DNA from: Cyrtodaria siliqua | Taxonomy: Eukaryota > Mollusca > Bivalvia > Adapedonta > Hiatellidae | Length of the DNA: 64,000 nucleotides | Direction: 5' to 3' | Assembly (NCBI GenBank): GCA_037043455.1 | Contig: JAWPHD010005076.1 | Coordinates: forward strand, 107,493 to 171,492 | Translations under genes and position numbers: made by a program | Shown here: positions 40,311 through 50,289 of the stretch, in pieces | How the letters are laid out: each line of letters starts with the position of its first letter | Numbering within the stretch: position 1 is the first letter of the stretch | The notes under the pieces: model-generated | What the model was told of the DNA's origin: nothing | Database searches by the model: none | What the model saw: the letters and a program-made list of their open reading frames with translations, nothing else

Positions 40311-41085
40311 CACAAAATTTCAATACAGTTAACACTACACTAATGAGAGCTAGTTTTGAAAAAACTTCGAAAAGGGTAAATAACTGTTAAAATCAGATGA
40401 TAGACGATGACGATATGACCATTTAAACTTTATTGTAAAATGTTTTATGAAAGCTGCCATTTATAGGGTCTAGTCTAGTGCACATGTACGTAGAATATGT
40501 GACTGAAACACTCTATGATGTTTTACTCGTATTTGGATTGACATCCATTATTCTTCCGGATCACCTCCAGACCTCCAGTCCCTTTAACAGATTTTATAAA
40601 CTAAGATTTTTTATTTTATCACTAAAATTCCTGTTCTACTAACATGATATCTGGTTAAGACACTATTCACTCAAACACGCTCTCAAAACAATTTACCAAG
40701 TGCCGGTTTTGATTCCCCGTCTCTGCGTTGCAAGCGAGAGCTACTGGTGTTCACCTACTTGGACACGTTTTTTTACCCCCAGGATTCTCCGGTTGCCTCC
40801 CACGTCAAGATCACGTTAACGCTGTCATCTGCGCCATCGAAGGTAATTTGTATAAGCTGTGGCATAGCTTTTTCGTATTCAATGTAAATTATTTAAATAA
40901 AGTTTATACTGAACAATTTATGATTTGCTTAACATTGATCAGGCTGATACAGACGCTGTGTTTGAAACCTTCCCGCTCTTACCGCTGTAGCTTCCTGGGA
41001 CCTCGACTTGTGATAAAGTGTCGATTTTTTACAGATGGTGCGAGGTTTACAGAACTGGTTTTATCTAGGAAAATGTGTTTGGCCT
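40311..41085. other. Intron sequence of the Rab32/38 gene, nothing recognised
   Basis: It lies between the satellite and the SINE at 41100. The plus-strand open frame at 40728-41099 shows no domain and ends in the SINE target site; I do not support it as a gene. Confidence 0.5.
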
Positions 41086-41099
41086 GCCTCCGCAAATAA

Positions 41100-41366
41100 T
41101 TGAATTGAATTGGATTTTATAGTCACACCAACAGCTAAGGTCATATGGCAACTTTCCAGCTTCCATTGGTGGAGGAAGACCCCAGGTGCCCCTCCGGGCA
41201 ATTTTCATGCACGGGCGGGCACCTGGGTAGAACTACCGACGTTCCGCAAGCCAGCTGGATAGCTTCCTCACATAAAGATCCCTAGGCCCTGAGGGATCGA
41301 ACCTGCAGCGGTGAGGGGCAAGTGATTTCAAGTCAGAGACGTTAACCACTCGGCCACGGACGCCCC
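41100..41366 (-). mobile_element. tRNA-Ser-derived SINE, copy 2 (in a Rab32/38 intron)
   Basis: The minus strand reads ggggcgtccgtggccgagtg, gttaacgtctctgacttgaaatc (tRNA-Ser TGA-like), and a clear B box ggttcgatccc. The GC-rich body follows, then a tail aatccaattcaattcaat. The 14-bp target duplication gcctccgcaaataa stands at 41086-41099 and 41367-41380. The head is inserted 94 bp from the Rab exon at 41461 and runs in the same direction as the gene. Confidence 0.93.
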
Positions 41367-41460
41367 GCCTCCGCAAATAAAAAGGCAACTGTCATATATA
41401 GCCTAAACTGTATTGAAAATTATGTAAAACACCATTCAACGATCTACAGAGTATATTTAC

Positions 41461-41642
41461 CTTATTGGCCAATAGAACACATGGTACAGGTCTGCCATCA
41501 GAAAGTTGAACTTTAAGGTCAAGGTCATTCTTCCACTTTGTGACAGCATCGAAGGTCGACGCACGACCCAGATCGAACACAATAAATGCTCCTACGGCTT
41601 CCTTATAATACACCCGTGTCATATTGCCGAATCTTTCTTGAC
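41461..41642 (-). CDS. Rab32/Rab38-like GTPase, exon with switch II and NK of the G4 motif
   Basis: A 182-bp exon with acceptor attctag|gtcaag and donor aataag|gtaaat. It starts in phase 1: two bases complete the Gly of WDIAG, followed by 60 codons. It encodes QERFGNMTRVYYKEAVGAF, IVFDLGRASTFDAVTKWKND, LDLKVQLSDG and VPCVLLANK. QERFGNMTRVYYK is the switch II region, and the RVYYKEA-GA--VFD pattern is strongly Rab32/38-like. LLANK begins the NKxD guanine-specificity motif, completed by CDQ in the exon at 29452-29595. The frame is intact, with conserved residues throughout. The downstream intron of 11,865 bp is mostly satellite. Confidence 0.95.
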
Positions 41643-42009
41643 CTAGAATTTAGTTCATGACTTGAATAAGTTTAAGCATGCTGTCAGCTGCATCAACCAC
41701 AGCAAACCATAAGTGCTGTAGTGTTGTTTTTACCTTGATTTTATCTTTTTCACACTTTAATTTTAATACACCATTCGCACTATTTCCTCACCTTTTCTTA
41801 CTTTTAAACTTTTTATCTTGTCTACTAACAGACACAGGCGCGCAACCTGCTCAAACTTACCCGTGAGGGTGTGCAGCAGTATACAGAGATAGAGATAGTG
41901 TGGTACACTCGAGAGTTAAGCAGGAAGCATTTAAGGTCGATATGTATATTGTCACCACTGCCGTGATATACGAAAGGTGCATCATTTATGAAGGTATTGT
42001 ATTGTGGGT

Positions 42010-42176
42010 GAGGTAACATGGGCACCTATTCTTAGCATAGAGTTATGTATATAAAAATGTACCATGGGTAACTATACTATTAAGCATAAAGACAGTTATG
42101 TACGGAAAATGTACCATGGGTACCTATGCTTAGCATAGCGAGAGTAACGTATCTGGAAATGTACCCTGGGTACCGA
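42010..42176. repeat. Small tandem repeat of about 60 bp in the Rab intron, 3-4 copies
   Basis: Recurring words are aaatgtaccatgggtac, ctatgcttagcata and gttatgta, at about 42018, 42056, 42108 and 42157. It lies between the Rab exons at 41461 and 43015. Confidence 0.7.
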
Positions 42177-42223
42177 TCTGTACAACAATACCATATATCA
42201 TTGAAATACCAGGTTTAAACAAG

Positions 42224-42753
42224 TTTAAAGGGAATGTAGCGACACAGCCAAACCATCTTTATTATTGAGAGTTCTGAAATACTTGAATAAGGGTGAAAGA
42301 ATCAAAATCGGTTGATAAACAAAGAAGATACGATCATTTGAAGATCCTGTTGAAACGAATATGGAAGTGGCCATTTTGAGAGATATGACATCACGGTTCT
42401 AATTGACCATATATGGAATATTTATAAATATGAAAATTTGCTGATTTATAGGGAAAAAATGACAGCAACAATTAATGGCAATAATGCTTTATATGACCAG
42501 TAAAAAAACCCCATTCATTTGCAGTGATTTTCTTCATTTTAAATGATATTTATCAATATTCCATATATGGTAATATGGAACTATGACGTCATAGTTCTAA
42601 AAATGGCGGCTCACGTTTGTTTTAGAACAACCTTTAAATGGTCAAATCTTTTTTGTTTATCATCCGATTTTGATAATTCTTTCACCTTTTTCCAAGTTTT
42701 TCAGAACTCTCAATTATGGAGCTTGTTTGGCTGTGTCGCTACATTCTCTTTAA
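42224..42753. mobile_element. Foldback MITE, TTAA-AGGG type, with CRE-like and CArG-like motifs
   Basis: A long imperfect inverted repeat. The left end reads tttaaagggaatgtagcgac and the reverse complement of the right end reads ttaaagagaatgtagcgac. Similarity continues inward for more than 150 bp through tgagagttctgaaa and gataaac. The right arm has TGACGTCA at 42584-42591 and ATGGCGGC near 42603. Each arm has CCATATATGG (42417-42426 and 42561-42570). It is the same family as 49393-49926 by shared order of words. It lies in the intron between Rab exons 41461-41642 and 43015-43224. Confidence 0.85.
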
Positions 42754-43014
42754 TGAAATGAAAATAACACATCTGCAACCGCGAAACTTTGTGAGAAAAT
42801 AAGATGTGCTGTCACAAAAAACATTAAAATGGGCTTAAACATTTTGTTTCTCGTCACGCTCTTCTAATCTCAAATCCTGGCTCTGTCCATGATGAAAGAA
42901 AATGACTATTTCCAAGGTCGTCTGAGTGATTTCCAACAATTGTAAATTATTGCGATCCAAAAAGATGAGCTTCTAAGCTTACACAATTAATTAATGAACC
43001 AGAAAAACACTTAC

Positions 43015-43224
43015 GCTCGCTATATCCCATAATTGTAACCGCACTATAAGTATCTGCATCCCAATTAATCACCTTTAACGCGAAATCTACGCCTATCGTC
43101 GCTCCGATAATGCTGGAGAGAAGAATTGGTGGACGTATCTCTTGATGATGGACGTCTTCCCAGTACCCAGCTCTCCTATGACCAATATTTTGTACAAATG
43201 CTCCTTCTTTTCAACAACACCGGC
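43015..43224 (-). CDS. Rab32/Rab38-like GTPase, P-loop exon with apparent frameshifts
   Basis: A 210-bp exon between an acceptor (ttttttcag|gccggt) and a consensus donor (gcgagc|gtaagt). The first part encodes EKKEHLYKILVIGELGTGKT and SIIKRYVHQFFS, with the P-loop GELGTGKT typical of Rab32/38. The frame then breaks. ATIGVDFALKVINWDADT (switch I onward) is readable one frame away, and WDIA with its preceding VRLQLWD is readable in yet another frame before the donor. Comparison with the family layout (HQFFSQHYRATIGVDF...WDIAGQE) implies several single-base insertions, near 43117, 43105, 43047 and the last few bases of the exon. Either the locus is a recent pseudogene or the assembly has uncorrected indels here. 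Conserved splice sites and two intact downstream exons favour assembly error. An upstream exon with the start codon is expected to the right and was not found. Confidence 0.88.
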
Positions 43225-43578
43225 CTGAAAAAATATTTGTATGTCTTCAAACATGAAATAATTGTATCCAGATTTAATAATGAACACATTTCCTTATGTT
43301 TATACTCTATTCCTCTAGCAATTTATAGAATAACTGCTAGAGTAATTATCGTATTTTTCTGAGTAAACCGCCCAAGCGCAGATATCGCGCATCCCGACAT
43401 AGAGAGCAAAAACCCTCGTACATTTTGTGGACACACTTCTAAAGTTGTAAAGATCTACTACCTAATGTCTTTACCGAGTTCTTCGGTCAACAGTCCTTTT
43501 GCTTCGTAACTTTTGACTGATAGTAACAGTCAACTGGATTTATATTATACTATAGCCAAGATTATCTGTTTCTTAGGA

Positions 43579-43772
43579 TTAACCCTTAAGAGCGAATACA
43601 ATAGCCTTTGCTTCCATTGTAAACCCAGATCAAGAGTAACTCGCAGGCTGATCAGGGTTACACAAGTCCTGCTGCTCATCAGTCATTTCTCCAAAACACC
43701 CCTTGTCTTACATAAATGGAATGGTCTTAATTCAAAGAAAGAATAGTCCATTAAGTATATGTAGCAGGTTAA
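43579..43772 (-). mobile_element. MITE of the TTAACC...GGTTAA family, copy 3
   Basis: TTAA stands at 43579-43582 and 43769-43772. Read on the minus strand it opens ttaacctgctacatatac and carries the same aatggactattctttcttt and ccatttatgtaagacaa phrases as copies 1 and 2. Confidence 0.8.
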
Positions 43773-43929
43773 GAATGTTTTTTTTGCACCAAATACATAT
43801 CTTTGAAGTATTGTTCGGAGCACCAAACATATTTACACTATACATTACAGATGCTGATCATGCGCTGCCATCTTTTCACCACACCTTTTGCCATATATAT
43901 GCATGGTGTGTTAAAATGTGTAATAAATT

Positions 43930-44640
43930 AATTGTTGTTTAACGGTCCATCAATGCGCTTTATTTAATTTCAAGCCACCACAGAGTACACAGGAATCTGG
44001 GAACCATGCCCTACCCTTTCTTTACTATGTAATATATTGCTATGGTTCTTTAAGGATTATGTCCCCTTTTGTGTAGTCCCATTGAGATTGCATTTAAAAA
44101 AGATAAAAATTAGAACTCAAATAATCTTGAATATTTTTGCACGACACTTTCAGTATAATATGTTTACCCATTTTTCTAGGCAGTGCTACCTTTGAATTAT
44201 AAATACATACTAGATAAATATGACATTTTTTCAATACCCGCATGACCTTGAGTATGACATAAGCTGAGTATGGATCAATACACACTTTTATCAAATTAGT
44301 ATTTATTATTCAAGTACAGCACAGTCTAGATAAAAGTGTAAACATATTAAACTGCAAGTTACATGTAAAAATATTCCGGATTATTTTAGTTCCAATTTTT
44401 TTCTTTTGTTAATGCACTTTCAATGGGATTCCACAACATAGTACTAGATGTTCATAGTATAGGCTGATATACACGAATCTACCCGGTTATGTTCCTATCC
44501 AGTCGGTAAGCCTGACGCAAATGTCGTGCCTAACGAACATGCCGAAGAAAACCAGTGGTGCCAATGGGACTCAAACCCGTATCTACCAATTCAGGGTCGA
44601 ACATGCTACCAACTGGGCTACCGTGGTCCTCAAAATGTGT
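43930..44640 (-). mobile_element. tRNA-derived SINE split by a nested MITE
   Basis: The head on the minus strand, below 44640, has an A box tagcccagttgg that fits the Pol III consensus exactly and a B box gggtttgagtccc. The body matches the SINE at 47268-47589 in order: cccggttatgttcctatcc against cccggtttatgtccccatcc, then aggaatctgggaaccatgcc against aggaatccgagaaccgtgcc. The match is broken by an insertion at 44077-44429. The tail end is near 43930 (attgttgtttaacggtccat). Confidence 0.75.
44077..44429. mobile_element. MITE of about 350 bp nested in a SINE
   Basis: Terminal inverted repeats are tcccattgagattgcatt at the left and aatgcactttcaatggga at the right (16 of 18 pairing). It interrupts the SINE body. 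The target duplication is unclear and the interior is non-coding. Confidence 0.7.
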
Positions 44641-45445
44641 GCAAGGACATAGATCGCTGTAGCACAAAACTATCTGGAGAGATTTTCACAACTAGTGTAC
44701 GTAATGAGGTTAATTCCTTTGCCCATTTAACATTTTTGGATGAGATATTTGAGAAAACGATGAGAGAATCTCCCTATTAAGATCTCTCCCTAGAGAGATC
44801 CCTGCGAGGGTACATCATAACTGACGTCCCTCCCAAGAGGGTGAATACACAAACAAAGAAATTAAAGATGCATACTTACCATGATGTTAATAAATACGAT
44901 TACTGATTAACACTGAACGTAATTATATCCACACATGAATATCAGGCCATATCTATATGGCTATATGAACAATGACCAGGAATACAATTTCACCTGCACT
45001 CAGATTGGGCAAATAGACAGTATAAATGTTTATCACCCTATGATTTCACTGTACATGACGTATTTACATTTATAATAATGTTACAATGGTAGATGCTGAT
45101 ACATGGGCCAAGGATAAACGAAATACTCCTGTAAAATTAGAAAAGTTATGAAAATATGATAATCTATTTTGCCCTGAATAATGGACTCACCATCACCCCT
45201 CCCCCTCCCACTCCCAACACACACAAATACTCAAATTGGAAAAAAACTCAACTAGCTTAAATGGGAGAAAACAAGTTCACGTCTCTGTAAAATAAAACTT
45301 TTAAAATTACCTGAGTACATGGCTTTTCATTGCTTGTCATTTCATGTTTTCTCAAAAAGATACGCCCTGCCCTTATCTGGAATTCTGGATCCATCTTTGG
45401 GGTAATTTGTTCAATTCAATTTGGACCATAGATTGTCCACTCAAT
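44641..45445. other. Intergenic DNA, nothing recognised
   Basis: No coding or RNA signal. A short palindromic run (gatctctccctagagagatc) lies at 44781-44800. Confidence 0.5.
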
Positions 45446-45644
45446 GGGTTTGTTCAGGGTTCTCCCACGTTGGTTGCCAATGGTCACCGATGGTAACATT
45501 TGGTACCAACGAGGCCTACCTCAGGTGTAGAGTCGCGGGAAGATTAGTTACCAACGTTCTGGTTGCCAAACGACGGTGACCGATGTTATCCGATGGTTAC
45601 CAAGACTGCTTTCGGTAACCGATGGGAGAACCATGAACGGACCC
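45446..45644. mobile_element. 199-bp palindromic MITE with GGTNACC words
   Basis: Termini pair as gggtttgttcagggttctccca against the complement of tgggagaaccatgaacggaccc, 20 of 22. The interior is a series of ggtcacc, ggtaacc and ggttacc words, so the whole element can fold back on itself. It is non-coding. Confidence 0.75.
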
Positions 45645-46397
45645 ACTATATATCAATATCAGACACAACTAGTGGTCCACTCAGGTGATAACAAATGTAG
45701 TACGGTAATAGATATTAATTAAACTGGCAATAACTGAAGCTGTTTACATTTGTTCATATTGTTTAAAAACTCTGCAAAATGTAATTTACTGGTGGCGTTA
45801 AAGCCGGGTTTTCGAAAATGTGAAAGATAAGTGCTTGTGTGTTTTTTGAAACTATTTAATAGAGATTTTTGTAGGTCACAGTGACCTAGTTTTCAGGGTA
45901 TGGTCAGTGGTCAATGGGAATAAGATGCTGTTAACGTTTGATGAAGATCGGACATGGTAATGCGGAGAAATATAGAAAAAACAAAACGTGGCCGCCCGTC
46001 CGGTTTACGCCAATCTATAACCCGAGTTTTTTCCCCCAAAAAAAATCCAGCTTAAAAAGTTTAGAGAAGATGCCTTCCCATATTATAAGTGGTCAATTAT
46101 TACTCTACAAGTCATCATCAAGTGCTAGATTTAAAACTTTTCCATCATTGAGTTATATATAAAAGCAATTTATTACCATGGCAAATTCCTATTGGACATA
46201 TAGGATCTTCTTTTCTAAAGACATTTTATAAAAAATTAAATTTGCATGCTTTACAGAAATTATGTGTCTGTTCCTTTTTAAATATAAAGGCAGGTTATTT
46301 AAAATTTAATTCTGAATGTTTGACTACAGCATTTTAAGCACGAGGCAGATCACCCCATTTTCTTGGTAAGAACCAGTACTGTATACCTACCGCCATC
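45645..46397. other. Intergenic DNA with a dispersed-repeat look
   Basis: The phrases taggtcacagtgacctag, gatgaagatcgg and cgtggccgcccgtccgg resemble the ligand-like dispersed repeats seen at 13.5-16 kb, but no boundaries can be set. No gene is supported. Confidence 0.4.
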
Positions 46398-46530
46398 CTT
46401 AAGAATCAACACTTTCCAGCTTGACAAGTCGACCTCCCAGTGGGATTTGAACCCACAGTGTTGATAGGCAAGAAAGTTTTAGATGTAGCGTCTTTTGCTA
46501 TACCGGTGTAGCAGTCAATTTTATCCCACT
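46398..46530 (-). mobile_element. tRNA-like SINE head fragment
   Basis: On the minus strand tgtgggttcaaatcccactg forms a perfect T-arm with a B box, 40-50 bp after a weak A-box-like ggtatagcaaaagacgc. No full tRNA cloverleaf is seen, so a SINE head or decayed tRNA is likelier than a gene. Confidence 0.5.
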
Positions 46531-46850
46531 ATGAAAGTTTCCCCTGGGAAAGAATTGGCTAGCTGATTATTTCCACCCACTAGTTTGGTTTCCCCCAGGG
46601 AAAGAATTGGCTAGCTGATTCTTTCCCCCCTCCCAACTTTTTTTTTATAAATAATACAGTAACATTAGCATTAAAAAGAAATACATTTAATACCTCTTAG
46701 ACTGTTCCCTCTCCCCCATGGAAGAGATTGAGGAATATAAAACTATATAAAAACAAAATAATTCAGAAGGTGCATGGTTCGGGGTGGGTGGTTGGGGGAG
46801 AATAGCCGATTATTTCACCACTCCCAACTTTTTTTTTTTAAATAATACAG
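46531..46850. repeat. Short direct duplications
   Basis: The phrase gggaaagaattggctagctg occurs at about 46547 and 46599. The phrase ctcccaactttttttt followed by aaataatacagt occurs at about 46631 and 46824. This suggests local duplication or a degenerate repeated element. Confidence 0.6.
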
Positions 46851-47170
46851 TTGAGGATGGGCTAAAATAATTAAAACTTCTGTCTATTATTTCCCTATAC
46901 GGCAATAGTAAAGTTATCAGTTATTTTCGCTGTTTTATATATATTTTAGCATGGAATATTAATTTTATATGTTGTTATATCCAAAGTACTGTTTTAACTA
47001 AATGGGAAATATCCCTGATAGTTTTTTTATATCAGGAATGATTAATGTGAAAAAAGAACACCATAATTTTGTCATGCCAATGTTTTCAAACAAATAACAT
47101 GGTTCATGTCCAATGGAATTACCTTGTTACTGAATTGCTAAACTTATTGTATACACCACATTTCCACTAA

Positions 47171-47675
47171 TTAAAGGGGCTTGCCCCCAGAATTGAACCA
47201 GAAAAATCAATAAAATAGATCTAACACATCTTTTGAGATAACATACATGACATGATGACATTAACTGAATTGAATTGAATGTTGTGTAACGACTCATCAA
47301 CACAGTATAGGTTATTTAGAGCCGCCCCAGAGAGAGGGGAAGGATACATAGGAATCCGAGAACCGTGCCCTACTCTTATTATCGAATAGATTCCAATGGT
47401 TCTTTAACGTGCTCGGAGGATAGACCGATACACGGGACCGCCCGGTTTATGTCCCCATCCGACGGACGAGGCTAAGGGAAAGTGTCTTGCCCAAGAACAC
47501 ACAGACAAAACTCAGTGGCACCACGGAGGATTGAACCCGGGGCCTCCGTCTACAAATCCGCCATGCTACCGACTGCGTCACGCCAGCCCATAATAATAAA
47601 CTTTTATTTTTATGTCCGACATCAAAGTGGGTTTTCATTTTAACTCTGTCCAATTCTGGAGGAAAGCCCCTTTAA
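47171..47675. mobile_element. MITE, TTAA-AGGGGCTT type, split by a nested SINE
   Basis: TTAA stands at 47171-47174 and 47672-47675. The left end ttaaaggggcttgcccccag, then aattgaac, pairs with the right end read in reverse: ttaaaggggctttcctccag, then aattggac. The SINE at 47268-47589 is nested inside, so the original element was about 180 bp. The termini resemble the 42224-42753 and 49393-49926 elements (TTAA then AGGG). Confidence 0.8.
47268..47589 (-). mobile_element. tRNA-derived SINE, second family
   Basis: The minus strand begins gggctggcgtgacgcagtcg, gtagcatggcggatttgtag, with an A box in tgacgcagtcgg and a B box gggttcaatcctcc. The body carries cttgggcaagacac and gggcacggttctcggattcc. 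The tail is acattcaattcaattcagt. A related, older copy is at 43930-44640. The head differs from the tRNA-Ser SINE, but the short ttcaattcaat tail is shared. Confidence 0.88.
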
Positions 47676-48031
47676 GTTACCCGTTTCAGAGCAGATTCAG
47701 TATCAAGTGCATCACATGATTTTTATCTATATGAATGAAAATTAACAAGCTTGATCATGTGAAGAGGAATTTGAAGGCAGATAAAGCTTGTTAAATTGTT
47801 TTTCCCCCACTCAAATAATCCCTTGCTGCAGGAGAATAACACTTTTGCTTGGCCTGAATGTTCATTTCTGGTTGTAGAGCTAACAGGGCGTCTTGCACCT
47901 TTTTTTCTGATGTGGACATTACATGTGGCATCTGAGTTAAATGAAGTAACATAGCAATTGCAAGTTGTCTTATATTAGAAGTGACATATATATAAGTACA
48001 TTTAGGCCCGTTGCTAAATTTTGGGAAGGTT

Positions 48032-49320
48032 CCAATGGGCCTTTATTTAATGGCTGACTAAGGGCCTGTATTATTGGGCCTGTATTTAAGGGCTGGCTAT
48101 GGGTCTGTATTTAAGGGATGGATATGGGCCTGTATTTAACAGCTGGCTATGGGTCTGTATTTAAGGGATGGCTATTGGTCTATACTTAAGGGCTGTATAT
48201 GGGTCTGTATTTAAGGATTGCCTATAGGTCTGTATTTAAGGGCTGGCTATGGAGCTGTAATAAGGGCTGGCTATGGGTCTGTATTTTAGGACTGGCTATA
48301 GGTCTGTATTTAAGGGCTGGCTATGGGTCTGTATTAAAGGCTGGCTATGGGCCTGTATTTTAGGACTGGATATGGGCCTCTATTTAAGGGCTGGCTATGG
48401 AGCTGCATTTGATGGCTGGTAATGGGCCTGAATTAAAGGGCTGGCTATGGGTTTATATTTAAGGGCAGGCTATGGAACTGTATTTAAGGACTGGCTATAG
48501 GCCTGTATTTAAGGGATGGTTATGTGTCTGTATTTAAGGGCTGGTTATGGACCTGTATTTAAGGACTGGCTAAAGGCCTGTATTTAAGGGCTGGATATTG
48601 GCCTGTATTTAAAGGGTGGCTATTTGTCTGTATCTAAGGGCTGGCTATGGGCCTGTATTTAAGGGATGGCTATAAGTCTGTATTTAAAGGCTGGCTATGT
48701 GCCTGTATTTAAGGGCTGGCTATAGGTCTGTATTTAAGGGCTGGCTATGGAACTGTATTTAATGACTGTCTATGAGCCTGTATTTAATGGCTGGCTATGG
48801 GTCTGTATTTAAGGGCTGGCTATGGGTCTGTATTAAGGGCTGGCTAAAGGCCTGTTTGTAATGGCTGGCTATTTGCCTGTATTTAATGGCTGGCTATGGG
48901 TCTGTATTTAAGGGCTGGCTATGGGTCTGTATTAAGGGCTGGCTAAAGGCCTGTTTGTAATGGCTGGCTATTTGCCTGTATTTAAGGGCTGACTATGGGC
49001 CTGTATTTAATGGCTGGCTATGGTCCTGTATTTTAAGGACTGGCTATGGGTCTGTATTTAAGGGCTGGTTATGGACCTGTATTTAAGGGCTTGCTATAGT
49101 ACTGTATTTAGGGGCTGGCTATGGACCTGTATTTAAGGGCTGGCTATGGGCCTGTATTTAAGGGATGGCTATGGGTCTGTATTTAAGGGCTGTTTATGGA
49201 CCTGTATTTAAGGGCTGGCTATGGGCCTGTATTTAGGGGCTGGCTATGTGACTATTTAAGGGCTGGCTATGGGGCTGTATTTAAGCTCTGGTTATAGGAC
49301 TGTACTTAAGGGCTGCCTGG
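48032..49320. repeat. 25-bp minisatellite, about 50 units
   Basis: The unit is ggctggctatgggtctgtat plus ttaag. Variation is common (gggcctg, gacctg, aggactgg) and units are sometimes one base shorter or longer. No open frame is meaningful. Confidence 0.93.
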
Positions 49321-49392
49321 TAAGTTAAAGTAAATACATGATTTATTACCTAATAAGTTATTTATATTTTTTGACGATTTATTCAGTGGTGC

Positions 49393-49926
49393 TTTAAAGG
49401 GGTTGATGCACTATTTTCAAACACTATTTATTTAATAGGGCTCTGACAAACTTGAAAAAAAATGAAAGAATTGTCAAAATGCCATGAAAAACAAAGGAGA
49501 TATGACCTATTGAAAATGTGCAAAGAAAATAAATGGAGGCAGCCATCTTTGAATGATGACGTCATCGCGCCATTTTACCATATATGGCATATTGACAAAA
49601 TGTCTTTTAAAGCAAAAAAAATTACTGCAAATGAAAAATTATCATACAATTTATACATTTTACATCTGTATATTTATTTTTAATCAGTTTGCATTGATTT
49701 TCTTTGCTTTAAAATGTATTTTGTCAATATGCCTTATATGATAAAATGGCGCGATGACGTCATCGTTCAAAGATGGCCGCCTCCATTCATGTTCTTTGCA
49801 AATTGTAAATAGGTCATATCTCCTTTGTTTTTCATGGCATTTTGATAATTCTTTCAGCTTTTTTCCAGTTTTTCAGAGCCCTATTAAATAAATAGTGTTT
49901 GAAAATAGTGCATCAACCCCTTTAAA
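49393..49926. mobile_element. Foldback MITE, TTAA-AGGGG type, with CRE-like and CArG-like motifs
   Basis: Almost perfect inverted repeat arms: tttaaaggggttgatgcact and caaacactatttatttaata on the left match the reverse complement of the right end, and pairing continues for over 200 bp. TGACGTCA occurs in both arms (49557-49564 and 49755-49762). CCATATATGG is at 49578-49587. AAGATGGCCGCC-type words lie next to the CRE in both arms. The shared order of motifs with 42224-42753 places both in one family. Confidence 0.9.
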
Positions 49927-49933
49927 TGTTTAC

Positions 49934-50040
49934 TTAACCCCCTACATATATATAATGGACTGTTCTTTCTTTAATTAAGACCATTCCATTTATGTGACAA
50001 AGGGATGTTTTTGGGGAACTGATCAGCCTGCAAGTTACTT
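49934..50040 (+). mobile_element. MITE of the TTAACC...GGTTAA family, copy 4, truncated
   Basis: It starts ttaaccccctacatatat and carries aatggactgttctttctt and ccatttatgtgacaaaggg. It stops after gatcagcctgcaagttact, so about half of the element is missing. It begins 7 bp after the neighbouring foldback MITE. Confidence 0.75.
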
Positions 50041-50289
50041 CCCATCAGACGTGGTCATGGGTCGGGTTTTAAATCGATATAAGTACACGTATTTATTTGT
50101 TTTAAATAATTATTAACATTAAACCATTTCTGATTTTAAACTTCCTTCTGTATTTATTTATCAATAAAACTATTGTTTTTTTTTTTTTTAATTTGCACAC
50201 AGATAAATGAACATTAAAGTATTATTGCCACCAGGAAGTTTTGCCCATGGTTGAGTCATGTGATCCCTGATCTACAATTACTGTGCATT

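Noticed and set aside
29827..40335. Long minus-strand frames of YISCSMF and ILVVQCS heptads
   Set aside because: Direct products of the 21-bp satellite; two of three minus frames lack stops by composition. They lie in the intron of a real gene.
41100..41366. A functional tRNA-Ser gene
   Set aside because: The tRNA-like part lacks a matching acceptor stem, is followed by a SINE body and tail, and the unit is bounded by a 14-bp target duplication.
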